From Syntrophobacter fumaroxidans MPOB (GTDB taxonomy: Bacteria; Desulfobacterota; Syntrophobacteria; Syntrophobacterales; Syntrophobacteraceae): 64,000 nt of DNA. The stretch is taken from positions 3,770,001 through 3,834,000 of the forward strand of contig NC_008554.1 of assembly GCF_000014965.1 (NCBI RefSeq). The letters are read 5' to 3'. A model generated the notes under the pieces. It saw only the letters and a list, made by a program, of their open reading frames with translations, was not told where the DNA came from and did no database searches. The stretch's first letter is position 1. Every line of letters begins with the position of its first letter. Shown piece by piece: positions 53,979-63,711 of the stretch. The position numbers and the translations under genes are program-made.

Positions 53979-56180
53979 TCAGCTGTCCATGATCTGACGG
54001 ATTTTCCTTGCCAGCGCATCCAACTTGAAGGGTTTTTGCAGAAAATCGGTCTCCGGGTCGAGAATGCCGTTGTGCACGATGCCGTGGTCGGTGTAGCCCG
54101 AGATGAAAAGCGTTTTCAGACGCGGGTATGCGGTCGACAACCGTTCAGCCAGTTCCCGCCCGTTCATTCCGGGCATGACCACATCGGTGACCAGCAGATC
54201 GATCACCCCCTCGTGATCGCCGCACAGGTTCAGCGCTTCATCTCCACTGGCGGCGTTGAGCATGGTGTAGCCATTCTGTTTCAAGGTTTCACAGATCATG
54301 TTCCTCACCAGATCATCGTCTTCCACCAGCAGGATAGTCTCGCTGCCTTCGACCGGAATAGCTTCCTGCCGGGCCGGCAGCACTTCTTCGACCTCGCCTT
54401 CCACCCGGGGCAGATAGATTTTGAATGTCGTGCCTTCTCCCGGTTCACTGTACACCCAGATGTGCCCGCCGCTCTGAGTCACGATTCCGTAAACCGTTGC
54501 CAGTCCCAGCCCCGTTCCCTTTCCCTGTTCCTTGGTGGTATAAAAGGGCTCGAACAGGTGAGAAATGGTTTCACTGCTCATGCCCATGCCGTCGTCGCTC
54601 ACGGCGAGCAGCACGTAAGAACCGGGGTTCACGGCCATGTGTCTGCTGACGTAGCTGCCGTCGAGCTCGACGTTGCGGGCTTCGATCAGCAGCCGGCCTC
54701 CCTGGGGCATGGCATCCCGGGCATTCACGACCAGGTTCATGATGACCTGTTCAATCTGTCCCTGGTCGGCTTTCACGCGCCAGAGTCCCTCGTCGACAGC
54801 CGTGCAAAGCGCGATGTTTTCCCCGATCAGACGGCGAAGCATTTCCTCCATGCGTGCGACAACGTCACGAAGGTCCAGTACTCTCGGCCTCAGAACCTGC
54901 TTGCGGCTGAAGGCCAGGAGCTGGCTCGTCAAGGCGGCGGCCCTTTCCGCAGCCCTTCTGATTTCTTCCGCATTCTTTCTCAAAGCGTCTTCCCCTTTGA
55001 GGTTTGATTCCAACGTATCGGCGTAGCCGGTAATGGCCGTGAGCAGATTGTTGAAATCGTGCGCGATCCCTCCTGCAAGCCGCCCCACGGCTTCCATCTT
55101 CTGGGCTTGGCGCAATTGTTCTTCGAGGTTCTTCTGATCCGTCACATCCAGCAGGTAGCCTTTGAGGAGAGTCAACTCGCCTTGCCGAGTGAACGTCCCC
55201 ACGGCGTTCATCACGACGTGCACTCTCTTCCCGTCGCAACGGTTGAGCTCACATCGATAATTCTCGATCTTCTTCCGTTTCCTGATGAGTTCGACAACAC
55301 CAGCTTCGGAATCGGACGCCGGCTGGAGAAAGTTGAGGTCACTGGTGATCGCCGCCTCAACCGATGGAAAACCGAATATTCTAACAAATGCCGGATTGCA
55401 GGACAACAACCGGCCGTCCGGGGTCGAAACGTACGCCGCAGCGAGGTCTTCCTCGAAAAATCTGCGGTAGCGTTCCTCGCTTTCGAGTAAAGCCTCTTCC
55501 TTTCGTTTCAATTCCGACGTGTCCATCACGGCCAGGACACGTTTTCCATCGAGGGTGCTCATGCCCGTGGGAGCGGCCTGCAGAAGACAATGCAGCGTGG
55601 AGCCGTTCCCGCGAATCCAACACGCGGCTGCCCCGGCGCCCTCCGAAGAGGTGCACCCGTTGAGCAGTTGCGTCTTCACCCGCTCGTGCTCGCCCTCTTC
55701 AGCATAAAGCCCGGCGATGCTGCGGCCTTCGAGTTCCTCGGCACCGCGGCCGAGTATGTCGCACAGAGCCTGATTCACCCATTGGATGATGTCTTCCTTG
55801 AGCAGGCAGAAACCGACGGGGGATGCGGAAAGCACCGCCGCCAGAAGCCGCTCCGTTTCCTCCGCGCCCTTCCCGGCCGATTTCCGTTCCTCCCCGCGGC
55901 GGATCACAATCGGCACGAGCAGCGCGCAAACCACTAATACCATGATTGCGGCGGAAAGAAAAACGGGTTCATTCCAGCCGAAAATCGGATCGGAGAAACG
56001 AGGTTGTCCCGGACCCCGTTCCCAGAGCACTTGGAAAAGCCTCAATCCAAGCAGCAGGGCGGCGACCCCGAACAGGTAGAGGACCTTATCGCGATTTAAT
56101 ATTCGAATCGGTTTGTGCAGAAAATAAGCTCCTGTTAGACAAGATGCCAGGACGAATGCCATAATGAAGATGGCGTTCAT
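53979..56180 (-). CDS. PAS-containing hybrid sensor histidine kinase
   Basis: 733 residues from ATG 56180, with AGGGA upstream. Domains in order: two to three TM helices (about 1-95), PAS 1 (about 115-230, [19 protein letters not shown]), PAS 2 (about 240-370, [18 protein letters not shown]), HisKA ([20 protein letters not shown]), HATPase ([32 protein letters not shown]), and a C-terminal receiver ([18 protein letters not shown]). The domain order indicates phosphorelay. No cognate DNA-binding regulator is adjacent except the facing GlrR-like gene. The sensed signal is unknown. Confidence 0.92.
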   Translation of the reverse strand: MNAIFIMAFVLASCLTGAYFLHKPIRILNRDKVLYLFGVAALLLGLRLFQVLWERGPGQPRFSDPIFGWNEPVFLSAAIMVLVVCALLVPIVIRRGEERKSAGKGAEETERLLAAVLSASPVGFCLLKEDIIQWVNQALCDILGRGAEELEGRSIAGLYAEEGEHERVKTQLLNGCTSSEGAGAAACWIRGNGSTLHCLLQAAPTGMSTLDGKRVLAVMDTSELKRKEEALLESEERYRRFFEEDLAAAYVSTPDGRLLSCNPAFVRIFGFPSVEAAITSDLNFLQPASDSEAGVVELIRKRKKIENYRCELNRCDGKRVHVVMNAVGTFTRQGELTLLKGYLLDVTDQKNLEEQLRQAQKMEAVGRLAGGIAHDFNNLLTAITGYADTLESNLKGEDALRKNAEEIRRAAERAAALTSQLLAFSRKQVLRPRVLDLRDVVARMEEMLRRLIGENIALCTAVDEGLWRVKADQGQIEQVIMNLVVNARDAMPQGGRLLIEARNVELDGSYVSRHMAVNPGSYVLLAVSDDGMGMSSETISHLFEPFYTTKEQGKGTGLGLATVYGIVTQSGGHIWVYSEPGEGTTFKIYLPRVEGEVEEVLPARQEAIPVEGSETILLVEDDDLVRNMICETLKQNGYTMLNAASGDEALNLCGDHEGVIDLLVTDVVMPGMNGRELAERLSTAYPRLKTLFISGYTDHGIVHNGILDPETDFLQKPFKLDALARKIRQIMDS

Positions 56181-56253
56181 AAATGAGTCCCTGCCGCTAA
56201 CTGTCCAGACCCCGCCTGCACAGATTGCTCCCCCATCGGCCAAATTCCTCTAT

Positions 56254-56282
56254 AATTAAGGCTAGTCAGGGTGGTTTTTCAA
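56254..56282 (-). promoter_or_regulatory. Possible promoter of the hybrid kinase gene
   Basis: TTGAAA (rc of 56277-56282), 17 bases, TTAATT (rc of 56254-56259), in an AT-rich patch. The leader would be about 70 bases. Confidence 0.4.
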
Positions 56283-56443
56283 TTAAAAAGAATCAATCTG
56301 ACGTTCTTTCCGGTTGAAAGGCTGATCTCATCTTAAAAGCCGAGTTGATTTTCAATCCGAATTCGTTTACCGCTATGGCGTGATTTGCCGCCTCTGACAA
56401 TAGAGTTGCATCAAGCAGACCTCCGCAGTATTTACCGGTGATA

Positions 56444-56680
56444 CGCCTTTGCGCCGGGAAAGCTTGTGAATGCCGTGGCTGCCGTGAGGGGTGCCTCCGC
56501 TTTGCACGCATGAGCGGGGAAAGCCTGGTGTCGGCATTCGCGATCAAAGATGGACGGGAGCCTTGTCGCCCTTGCGCGAGGGAGGGGCTTGCCGGCGATG
56601 TCGGGATTGGTGGAGCCGGTCGCGCTTTGCACGCATGAGGAGGAAAAGTTCTGGGACCGGATCGGCCGAGCTCGGGAATT
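56444..56680. repeat. Degenerate tandem repeat, about four units
   Basis: Units start near 56444, 56498, 56567 and 56623 (54 to 69 bp apart). Each opens with a variant of CGCTTTGCACGCATGAG, then a GGGGAAAGC-like block and a TGTCGG-type block. The second and fourth units share the 17-base opening exactly (56498-56514, 56623-56639). No gene covers it. The flanking part of the gap (56283-56443) shows nothing else. Confidence 0.55.
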
Positions 56681-56758
56681 CGGCCGCATTCGAGCCGCTT
56701 TGCGGCGTTGGGAAGCGGCTGCAGTGAAGCATTCCGTTCGAACAGACCGAGGATTACC

Positions 56759-57100
56759 ATGGAAAAAGGATTGGTTGCCCTGAAGCTGTTTCCCCAGGAA
56801 TTCATGTCGGCGGAGACGGGAATACTTTTTCTGGGATTCGTTGCACAGGGCCTCTTTTCGGCGCGGTTCCTGGTGCAGTGGATCGTGAGTGAAAGGCAGG
56901 GCCGGAGCGTGGTCCCGATGGCTTTCTGGTATCTGAGCGTGGCCGGCGGGGGGCTGTTGTTGATCTATGCCGTGATTCGCCGGGACCCGGTGTTCATTCT
57001 GGGCCAGGCGAGCGGTCTGGTGGTCTACGGCAGGAACATCTACCTCATCTACCGGGAACGCGGGCGAAAAAAGAAAGAAGCGGAGTCCGGCACCACCTGA
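56759..57100 (+). CDS. LAB_N-domain membrane protein
   Basis: 113 residues from ATG 56759, with GAGGA upstream. The lipid A biosynthesis N-terminal domain is clear: FLGFVAQGLFSARFLVQWIV, SERQGRSVVPMAFWYLSV, GGGLLLIYAVIRRDPVFILG and QASGLVVYGRNIYLIYRERG. Three or four TM helices. It is a stand-alone member; this domain is also found in front of lipid A or glycosyltransferase modules, and its function is unclear. Confidence 0.88.
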   Translation: MEKGLVALKLFPQEFMSAETGILFLGFVAQGLFSARFLVQWIVSERQGRSVVPMAFWYLSVAGGGLLLIYAVIRRDPVFILGQASGLVVYGRNIYLIYRERGRKKKEAESGTT

Positions 57101-57199
57101 GACGTCCCGAGGCGCCCGGGGCCTCGTGGGTGTTCGAACGAGCCGCATGGGGCGCAGGATGGCGAGCCGGAACGGGCCGTAAACGGGGAGACGCGGTTT

Positions 57200-58204
57200 C
57201 TACGGCCTGCGGCAGACCCTCTTCACCGCGTAGATTCTCTTGTTCTGGGTCTCATAGTAAATACGCACCAGGATTTCGCCGATCAGACCGATGGCCAGAA
57301 ACTGGACTCCCGCCAGCATCAGCACGGAAGCCACGATGGCAAGCGGTCCGTGATGCTCGATGATGGATATTCCATCGAAGAGCTTGCGGTAGGCGAGGAA
57401 CGTGCCGATCAGGAAAGACGGGCCGACACACGCAAGGAACATCTTGCCGAAAAAGTGCAGCGGCCTCGTCAGGTACCTGCGCAAAAAACCCACCGTCACC
57501 AGGTCGAACATGACCCGGAACGTTCTCGAAAGCCCGTAGTGCGATTTTCCCTCGTTGCGCCCCATGTCCTTGATGGGAATCTCGACGATGCGCGCTCCGT
57601 ACAAGGAGATGAGCGCGGGGACGAATCGGTGCAGTTCGCCGTAGAGGTGGAGGTCGGCGAGCACGTCACGCCGATACGCCTTGAACGTGGTCCCGAAATC
57701 GTGCACCTGGACGCCGGAGACTTTGGCGATCAACCAGTTGGCGATACGCGAGGGGATCGTGCGCGTCAGCAGAGCGTCCGATCGGGTCAGCCTCCAGCCC
57801 GAAACGAGGTCGTAGCCCTCGTTGATTTTCTCCAGGAAATTCGGGATTTCCTCGGGTGCGTGCTGCAGATCGCCGTCCATGGCGACGATGTATTCGCCCA
57901 GAGCGTGGTCGAACCCGGCCATGAGGGCGGGTGTCTGGCCGTAGTTGCGCCGCAGATGGACAACCACGACCCTCGAGTCGCACGCGTGCAGCTCATCCAG
58001 AATCCCGGGCGTGGCGTCCGTGCTGCCGTCGTTCACCAAGACCATTTCCCAGGTTCCCGGCAAGTTTTCCATGGTGTCTTTGACCCGCTGGTAAAGTTCC
58101 CGGAGTGTACTCGCTTCGTTGTGAAGCGGGATCACCACGGAAACGTCCGGACCGTGACCGGGTCCGACCGCGGGAACATCCGTATCCACAGGTGGTGTTG
58201 TCAC
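57200..58204 (-). CDS. Family 2 glycosyltransferase, ArnC/dolichyl-phosphate mannose synthase-like
   Basis: 334 residues from GTG 58204, with GGAGAGGAG upstream. It overlaps the deacetylase stop by four bases. GT-A core: VSVVIPLHNEASTLRELYQR, LVNDGSTDATPGIL, AMDGDLQHAPEEIP and GWRLTRSDALL. Two C-terminal TM helices (FLACVGPSFLIGTFLAYRKL; IVASVLMLAGVQFLAIGLIG). The type transfers a sugar to a membrane polyprenyl or lipid carrier. Together with the HpnK-like gene it may glycosylate or remodel a hopanoid or lipid A head group. Confidence 0.88.
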   Translation of the reverse strand: MTTPPVDTDVPAVGPGHGPDVSVVIPLHNEASTLRELYQRVKDTMENLPGTWEMVLVNDGSTDATPGILDELHACDSRVVVVHLRRNYGQTPALMAGFDHALGEYIVAMDGDLQHAPEEIPNFLEKINEGYDLVSGWRLTRSDALLTRTIPSRIANWLIAKVSGVQVHDFGTTFKAYRRDVLADLHLYGELHRFVPALISLYGARIVEIPIKDMGRNEGKSHYGLSRTFRVMFDLVTVGFLRRYLTRPLHFFGKMFLACVGPSFLIGTFLAYRKLFDGISIIEHHGPLAIVASVLMLAGVQFLAIGLIGEILVRIYYETQNKRIYAVKRVCRRP

Positions 58205-59082
58205 GACAGCTCCTCTCCAAAACCCCTCACGCTGAATCCATGCCTGTCCGAAAGACTCACCCAAACGGGTGAGAGCAGGATGTCACGTTCCACTTCCCGT
58301 TGACCGAGCAACCGGGTTCGGGCATTCTTCAATGCCTGATCGACCACCCCGGGGTGTACCATCCATTCGTTCACGCCCGGCTTCAGCCGTCCGACCAGGC
58401 GACTCAGGACCTTTTCGTTCCAGAGGCCGGTCACTGAAAGGCCGTGGAAGCCGTCCGGAGTCCTCAGGCCCGACCGCCTTACGAAATGCCTGAACACAGG
58501 CTGCAACGGCTTGATGATGTTCGCCTCCGCATACTGCTTCAAGAACACGCGGCGGTCGTTCTTCCCAACCGCTGTGATCAGCCGCCACGCGGATGCATCT
58601 TCGAAGGGGTTCCTGATCCAGGGGATGGAATACCTGCGCGCGATCTCGATCGCGACTTCCAGAACCGGGGGAAGAACGTGCACGTGCTTGTGACTGTCGA
58701 GATGCGTCGGCACGATACCGCAGTCCATGATTTTGGAAACCTGTGCCAGAAGCTCCCTTCGAATGTCCCCCGCCGAGACTGCTCCGCTGACCAGCGCTGC
58801 GGCAAGGCCGCGGGGACTCGACTGCATCGCGCCGGTTTCATCGACCAGCGTGGGAACCTTGTCCGGACTCGCGACCGGTTTCAGTTCCGTGAGGTTGAGA
58901 TGAACGCCAACGCTCAGCGACCGGTTCGCTTTGGCAATGGCAACCGCATCGTCGAAGGCGGGACCGTTCGCCATGAGCGTCGTGTTGCGAAGGACCCCTT
59001 CGGCGGCGCAGCATTGGATTGTGGCGTTGATCCCGCCGGTATAGCCGAAGTCGTCGGCGTTGATAACGAGAATGCATTTCAT
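58201..59082 (-). CDS. hpnK: YdjC/ChbG-type deacetylase, HpnK-like
   Basis: 293 residues from ATG 59082. YdjC family motifs: ILVINADDFGYTGGINATIQ, SVGVHLNLTELKPV and the metal site THLDSHKHVHVLPP. HpnK, the hopanoid-associated member, is the closest functional match, supported by the divergent hpnN- and hpnM-like genes. It probably deacetylates an N-acetyl-sugar head group. A ChbG-type sugar deacetylase is the main alternative. Confidence 0.78.
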   Translation of the reverse strand: MKCILVINADDFGYTGGINATIQCCAAEGVLRNTTLMANGPAFDDAVAIAKANRSLSVGVHLNLTELKPVASPDKVPTLVDETGAMQSSPRGLAAALVSGAVSAGDIRRELLAQVSKIMDCGIVPTHLDSHKHVHVLPPVLEVAIEIARRYSIPWIRNPFEDASAWRLITAVGKNDRRVFLKQYAEANIIKPLQPVFRHFVRRSGLRTPDGFHGLSVTGLWNEKVLSRLVGRLKPGVNEWMVHPGVVDQALKNARTRLLGQREVERDILLSPVWVSLSDRHGFSVRGFGEELS

Positions 59083-59309
59083 GTCGGTTGCCGAATCCCG
59101 GTAGTCCGGGCTCCACTCGTTTCTTGAACGACGGGCCTGCCGACGGCATCCCGCCACAACCGCTCGTCGAGACTGGCGCAGAACCCCCTCTGAAAGCGAT
59201 GCGGCCCGGTGGCCCTCAGGCATCCGGACCTGCTCGAAGCGACGCCGCAAAGCGCAATGCCCACGTCTCAGGTGGTGACTAGCTAACAGAACTGGGGGCA
59301 AGTGTCAAG

Positions 59310-59337
59310 TTGACGCGCGCGCTCACCGACCTATACG
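59310..59337 (+). promoter_or_regulatory. Possible promoter of the tolC-hpnN-mlaC genes
   Basis: TTGACG (59310-59315), 16-base spacer, TATACG (59332-59337). A TTGACA on the minus strand (rc of 59304-59309) is back to back with it and may serve hpnK, though its -10 is poor. The rest of the divergent gap 59083-59429 shows no gene. Confidence 0.45.
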
Positions 59338-59429
59338 CTGGGAGCATTCCCGCTTTTCTTTCAATCTCATCTACTGTATCTTTGGTGCCGGCGGGAGCCG
59401 TCGCATACAGTCAATGCAGGGGGGAGAGT

Positions 59430-60827
59430 ATGAGCGACATCCGATGGCGAATAGCGCGGTATTGGATGCCGGTACTGGTTGCCGGATTGATGGTCGTCGC
59501 CGGGGGGGCAGCCCGGGCTGAGGGCCTGCGGGTCTTGACTCTGGACGAAATCGTTCAGATGGCGCTCGAGACGAGCCCGCAACTGAAAGAGGCCGATCAG
59601 GACATCAAGGCGGCTCAGGGCGATCTCGCGCAGGCCAGGGGAGGCCAATGGGCGCAATTGGATGTGGTGGCTATCGGCGCCCCCTCCGAGGATGCGAAGA
59701 AACCGATCGTCAGGATCGATCCGGTCACGAACATCGGCCACATCGAGGACCGCGACGAGGGCGACGTGGGGATATTCGGGAGCCTCGATTTCTTTCTCGT
59801 TCAGCCCCTGTACACCTTCGGGAAGATCTCCAACCGCAGAGACGCCGCGGCGCTGGGGGTCGAGGTTCAGAAGTCGATCAAGGAACAGAAGAAAGGCGAG
59901 GTCATCCTGACGATCAAGGAAATGTACTACGGATTGGTGGTCGCCACGCAGGGGAAATCGGCCTCGCAGGATGCCGAGGAATTCGTCAAGGACGCCCGCA
60001 GGCGCATCGAGCGTTTGCTCGAGGCCGGTTCGAAGAACGTGGACCGCAGCGACCTGTACCGGCTCGAGGCGTATGAAGCGGAGATCAAACAGTTTCAGGT
60101 CAAGGCCGATACGGGAGCTCAGTTGGCCTACATGGCGCTGAAGAGAGCCATCAACTATCCGGCCGGTGAGGACTTCAGGCTGGACACGAAGGAGCTCCCG
60201 AAGAATGTTCGGCAGTTGGGCTCTCTGGAGGAATACATCCAGCAGGCCCTGGCGGAAAGACCGGAATTCGAGCAGCTGAAGAAGGGCATACAGGCACGGA
60301 AGGCCATGGTCGAAGGTGCCAGGGCGGACCTCTATCCGTCGATATTCGTTGCCGGCGTCGGCTCGTTTGCGGGCGCGCCTGGCAGGGAAAAACTGGACAT
60401 TTCGTACTTTCATGACGAATTCAACCATGTTGAAGCCGGGGCATTTCTCGGCGCCAATTGGCATTTCGACCTGGGTATCGGCCAGGGTAAGCTGGCGAGG
60501 GCCCGGGCCGAGCACCAGAAACTGGTCCATACGAAAGAATACGCCGAACGCAATATCCCCGTGGAAGTGGCAAAGTATTACCAGGAGGTCGTGGAATCCC
60601 AGGCGGCTTACGAGAACTACGGGAAAGGCACGGTCGCGGCCAGGAAGTGGGTCGTGTCCTCCTTTGCGAGTTTTGATGTCGGGGTGGGAACGGCCAAGGA
60701 CATGTTCGATGCGATCGATCGTTATGGGAAGAACCAGGGGGAATACCTTTCCGCACTTTACAAGTACAATGTTTCGCTGGCTCGGCTGAGCCATGCGATC
60801 GCGGAATACCGGACCGGCGGTTCGTGA
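59430..60827 (+). CDS. TolC-family outer membrane protein
   Basis: 465 residues from ATG 59430, with GGGGGGAGAG upstream. Signal peptide ends near ARA-EG. OEP repeats are LTLDEIVQMALETSPQLKEA and a second half beginning LGSLEEYIQQALAERPEFEQ, with long coiled coils between. Proteins of this type form the outer membrane channel of RND and ABC efflux systems. It lies just upstream of an RND-type gene, which suggests a joint export role. Confidence 0.88.
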   Translation: MSDIRWRIARYWMPVLVAGLMVVAGGAARAEGLRVLTLDEIVQMALETSPQLKEADQDIKAAQGDLAQARGGQWAQLDVVAIGAPSEDAKKPIVRIDPVTNIGHIEDRDEGDVGIFGSLDFFLVQPLYTFGKISNRRDAAALGVEVQKSIKEQKKGEVILTIKEMYYGLVVATQGKSASQDAEEFVKDARRRIERLLEAGSKNVDRSDLYRLEAYEAEIKQFQVKADTGAQLAYMALKRAINYPAGEDFRLDTKELPKNVRQLGSLEEYIQQALAERPEFEQLKKGIQARKAMVEGARADLYPSIFVAGVGSFAGAPGREKLDISYFHDEFNHVEAGAFLGANWHFDLGIGQGKLARARAEHQKLVHTKEYAERNIPVEVAKYYQEVVESQAAYENYGKGTVAARKWVVSSFASFDVGVGTAKDMFDAIDRYGKNQGEYLSALYKYNVSLARLSHAIAEYRTGGS

Positions 60828-60885
60828 GTCGGAATGGAGCTCGGGTGGAACTGAAAGCGGAATAGAACAGGATGCCACACCGGAA

Positions 60886-63711
60886 ATGAACCTGCTCTCA
60901 AGGCTCGTGCAATCGTGGGTGGCCTGGGTTCTGCCCAGGCCACGCCTTGTTTTGGGAATGGCTCTTGTCACTGCGGCGGCCTCGCTTTTCCTGGCCGCGA
61001 CAAAACTGCACGTCCAAACGGATCAGCTGGAGCTGATCTCCGCCAAGCACCCCTTGATTGCCCTTTCCAGGAAACTGGAACCTTTCAATTTTGACGGCCG
61101 GGCGACGTTTTCCGTCGTGATCAAGGCTCCCACGCCGCGGCAAGCCGTCGCCTTCATCTCCGAGCTGGGGGCTCGTGTCGGAAAAGACGCCGCGCACTTC
61201 AGAGACGTGTTTTACCGGGTGGACCCCGACCTGTTCAAGAAATGGGCCCTGCTTTACCTGGACCGGAAGGACCTCCTGCAAATCAGGGAAAGCCTTGAAG
61301 AACATTCCAAAATGATCGCGGAGTTGTCCGCGGAGCCCGACCTGCTCGGATTCCTGAAGCTGGTGAACCGGGAGATGGCTTCGCGCATGGTGGGAGAGCT
61401 GTTCACGGGCTTCCTCGACGAAGACCCTGCCGCGAAAAGGTCCAAGGGCAAAGAGCCCATGGACCTGGGCTTTCTCATCCAGACGCTCAGCGGGCTCTCC
61501 AGCTATCTCGACGGCCATGACAAATACACCTCCCCATGGTCTTCATTTTTCAAGAGCAAGGCCTGGGATCTCGATCAGGAAGGGTATTTCTGGGAGGCGA
61601 ACAAGCGCTTCGCGGTCTTGATAGCCATTCCGGCGAAGCTGGCCGTGGACGCGTTCAGTGACACTCAGATATCTCTCGGCGCGCTCAGGCGGCATGTTCG
61701 CGATGTGAAAGCGCTCCATCCGGACGTCGAAGCCGGTGTGACCGGCCAGGAAGCCCTGAACAACGATGAAATGAGGACGGTCCTGGGGGATATGAGCGTG
61801 GCGACGTGGCTCTCCCTGCTCGGCGTGTTTGTGCTCCTGATCTTGTTTCTTCGGAGCCTGCGCAGATCCGTCATCGAGGTGGCGACCCTGATCGTCGGCC
61901 TCTGCTGGACATTCGGATGGACTACGATTTTCATAGGCCACCTGAATATTTTGTCCGTCGTCTTTGCGCCTCTGCTGTGCGGGCTGGGCGTCGACTACGG
62001 AATTCACTGGATGGCCAGGTTTGAGGAAGAGGAGCGTGGCGGGGCGCTCGACAACCGGGCGCTGACCGAAAGAGTGATGGACCGGTCGGGCCCCGGCATT
62101 GTTCTGGCCGGGCTGAGCGCGGCTTTTTCCTTCATTCCGTTCGTGTTGACCGGGTTCGCGGGCTTGATGGAATTGGGGCTGATCACCGGCATGGGCATTT
62201 TGCTGATTCTGCTTGCGGGTTTTACCGTTCTGCCGGCCTTGATGATTATTTTCGGAGGATGTCGCAAGAGAGCGGAGGTCGATCCCGGTATTCAAGCCGA
62301 GCGCGACCTGATCCGGCTGGGGAGGGGTTCGGCGAGTCTCGTCCTGGCCGCCGCGTTAGGGCTTTGCGTGTTGAGTCTCCTGGGGCTGCGGGGAGTGCGC
62401 TTCGAATTGAACCCTCTGCTTCTCCAGGCCGCAAACGCTGAATCCGTGGTATGGGAAAAGACGCTGATCGAACAGTCGGAGCATCAGTTGCTGTCGGCGG
62501 CCGCGTTCGCCTCATCTCCCGAGGAGACGTCGGCCAAGGCGAAACGGTTCGAAGCTCTGCCGACGGTCGCGAGCGTCAAGACCGTATTCGGCATTCTTCC
62601 CGAGGACCAGGAGGAGAAGCTGCCCCTGTTGAGGGCCCTGCTGCCCCTGATACCCGAAATGCGCCCCTCCCGGGCACAGCCTGATCCCCCCTACATTTCC
62701 GACTTGATCGAGACGCTGGAACGGATACGGTTCAAGCTGCAGGACGATCAGGCGGAAAAGTGGGGGGCCGACAAGCCCCTGGTGGAACAGATGGCCACGG
62801 TCAGGAACCTGGGTGCAGGCATCATCGGCGCTTTGCGCGCTTCCCCGGAAGGTTTGCAGCGCCTTGCGGGGTATCGGGCCAGGTTTACGGACGACCTGAC
62901 CGAGACCTGGAGCTTCCTGAGGGACGGTGCGGCGGCGCGGCCCATGACCCTCGATGATACGCCCAAGGTGCTCCGGGACCAGTTTCTCAGGGACGGGCTG
63001 TATCTGCTCCGCGTCTTTCCCAGGCAATCCGTCTGGGAAGAGGAAGCCCTCGCCCGATTCGTGAAGGATGTGATGAGCGTCGAAAAGGACGTCGTCGGAG
63101 ATCCGGTCTCGCTCCATTTGTTCGCTTCGGCCTACAAGAGGGCATGCATGCTCGCGTCCGCCTATGCCCTCGCGGCGATCTTCCTGCTGCTGATTCTGAC
63201 TTTCCGGAACCTCAGGCACGCCGCGCTCGCGCTCATCCCCCTCGTTGTCGGAACGGTTTGGACCGCGGGCATAATGGGCGTTGCGGGGGTCGACTTCAAC
63301 CTGGCGAACAGTATGTTCATGCCCCTGGTTGTGGGAGCGGGGGTCGAGTACGCGATCATCATCATCGCCCGCTGGCGGGAGGGCGGGATGCAGCCCGGAC
63401 ATCTGCCCTGGAGCACCGGGAAAGGGGTCATCCTGGCCGCGCTCACCACCACGGTGGGATTCGGGACGCTCATGATTTCCCGTCACCAGGGGATTTTCAG
63501 CCTCGGTTTCGTTGCATGGTCCGGGAGCCTGTGTGTTCTGGCAACCGCTATTTTCGTATTGCCGGCGATACTGGCGGGCATGAATCCGCCCGAAGGCATT
63601 CCGCTGAAGAAGGAGAAAGACAATGGTACGATGGTTTCAAATTGCCTTGATGTGCCTGTGCTCACTCGTGAGTGCTCTTCCTGTGTCGGCGCAAACCGGA
63701 AGCGCCACTGA
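60886..63711 (+). CDS. hpnN: MMPL/RND-type transporter, HpnN-like
   Basis: 941 residues from ATG 60886. Two RND-like halves: TM1 (VLGMALVTAAASLFLAATKL), a large periplasmic loop, then a cluster with the motif FAPLLCGLGVDYGIHWMARFEE; the second half has MFMPLVVGAGVEYAIIIIAR. About 12 TM helices in total. HpnN moves hopanoids to the outer membrane in other bacteria. The last 30 residues overlap the next gene out of frame by 89 bases and look non-conserved. Plain MMPL lipid export is an alternative. Confidence 0.85.
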   Translation: MNLLSRLVQSWVAWVLPRPRLVLGMALVTAAASLFLAATKLHVQTDQLELISAKHPLIALSRKLEPFNFDGRATFSVVIKAPTPRQAVAFISELGARVGKDAAHFRDVFYRVDPDLFKKWALLYLDRKDLLQIRESLEEHSKMIAELSAEPDLLGFLKLVNREMASRMVGELFTGFLDEDPAAKRSKGKEPMDLGFLIQTLSGLSSYLDGHDKYTSPWSSFFKSKAWDLDQEGYFWEANKRFAVLIAIPAKLAVDAFSDTQISLGALRRHVRDVKALHPDVEAGVTGQEALNNDEMRTVLGDMSVATWLSLLGVFVLLILFLRSLRRSVIEVATLIVGLCWTFGWTTIFIGHLNILSVVFAPLLCGLGVDYGIHWMARFEEEERGGALDNRALTERVMDRSGPGIVLAGLSAAFSFIPFVLTGFAGLMELGLITGMGILLILLAGFTVLPALMIIFGGCRKRAEVDPGIQAERDLIRLGRGSASLVLAAALGLCVLSLLGLRGVRFELNPLLLQAANAESVVWEKTLIEQSEHQLLSAAAFASSPEETSAKAKRFEALPTVASVKTVFGILPEDQEEKLPLLRALLPLIPEMRPSRAQPDPPYISDLIETLERIRFKLQDDQAEKWGADKPLVEQMATVRNLGAGIIGALRASPEGLQRLAGYRARFTDDLTETWSFLRDGAAARPMTLDDTPKVLRDQFLRDGLYLLRVFPRQSVWEEEALARFVKDVMSVEKDVVGDPVSLHLFASAYKRACMLASAYALAAIFLLLILTFRNLRHAALALIPLVVGTVWTAGIMGVAGVDFNLANSMFMPLVVGAGVEYAIIIIARWREGGMQPGHLPWSTGKGVILAALTTTVGFGTLMISRHQGIFSLGFVAWSGSLCVLATAIFVLPAILAGMNPPEGIPLKKEKDNGTMVSNCLDVPVLTRECSSCVGANRKRH

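Noticed and set aside
56293-56805. 170-residue minus-strand frame
   Set aside because: It is made by the tandem repeat at 56444-56680 and runs antisense into the LAB_N gene start.
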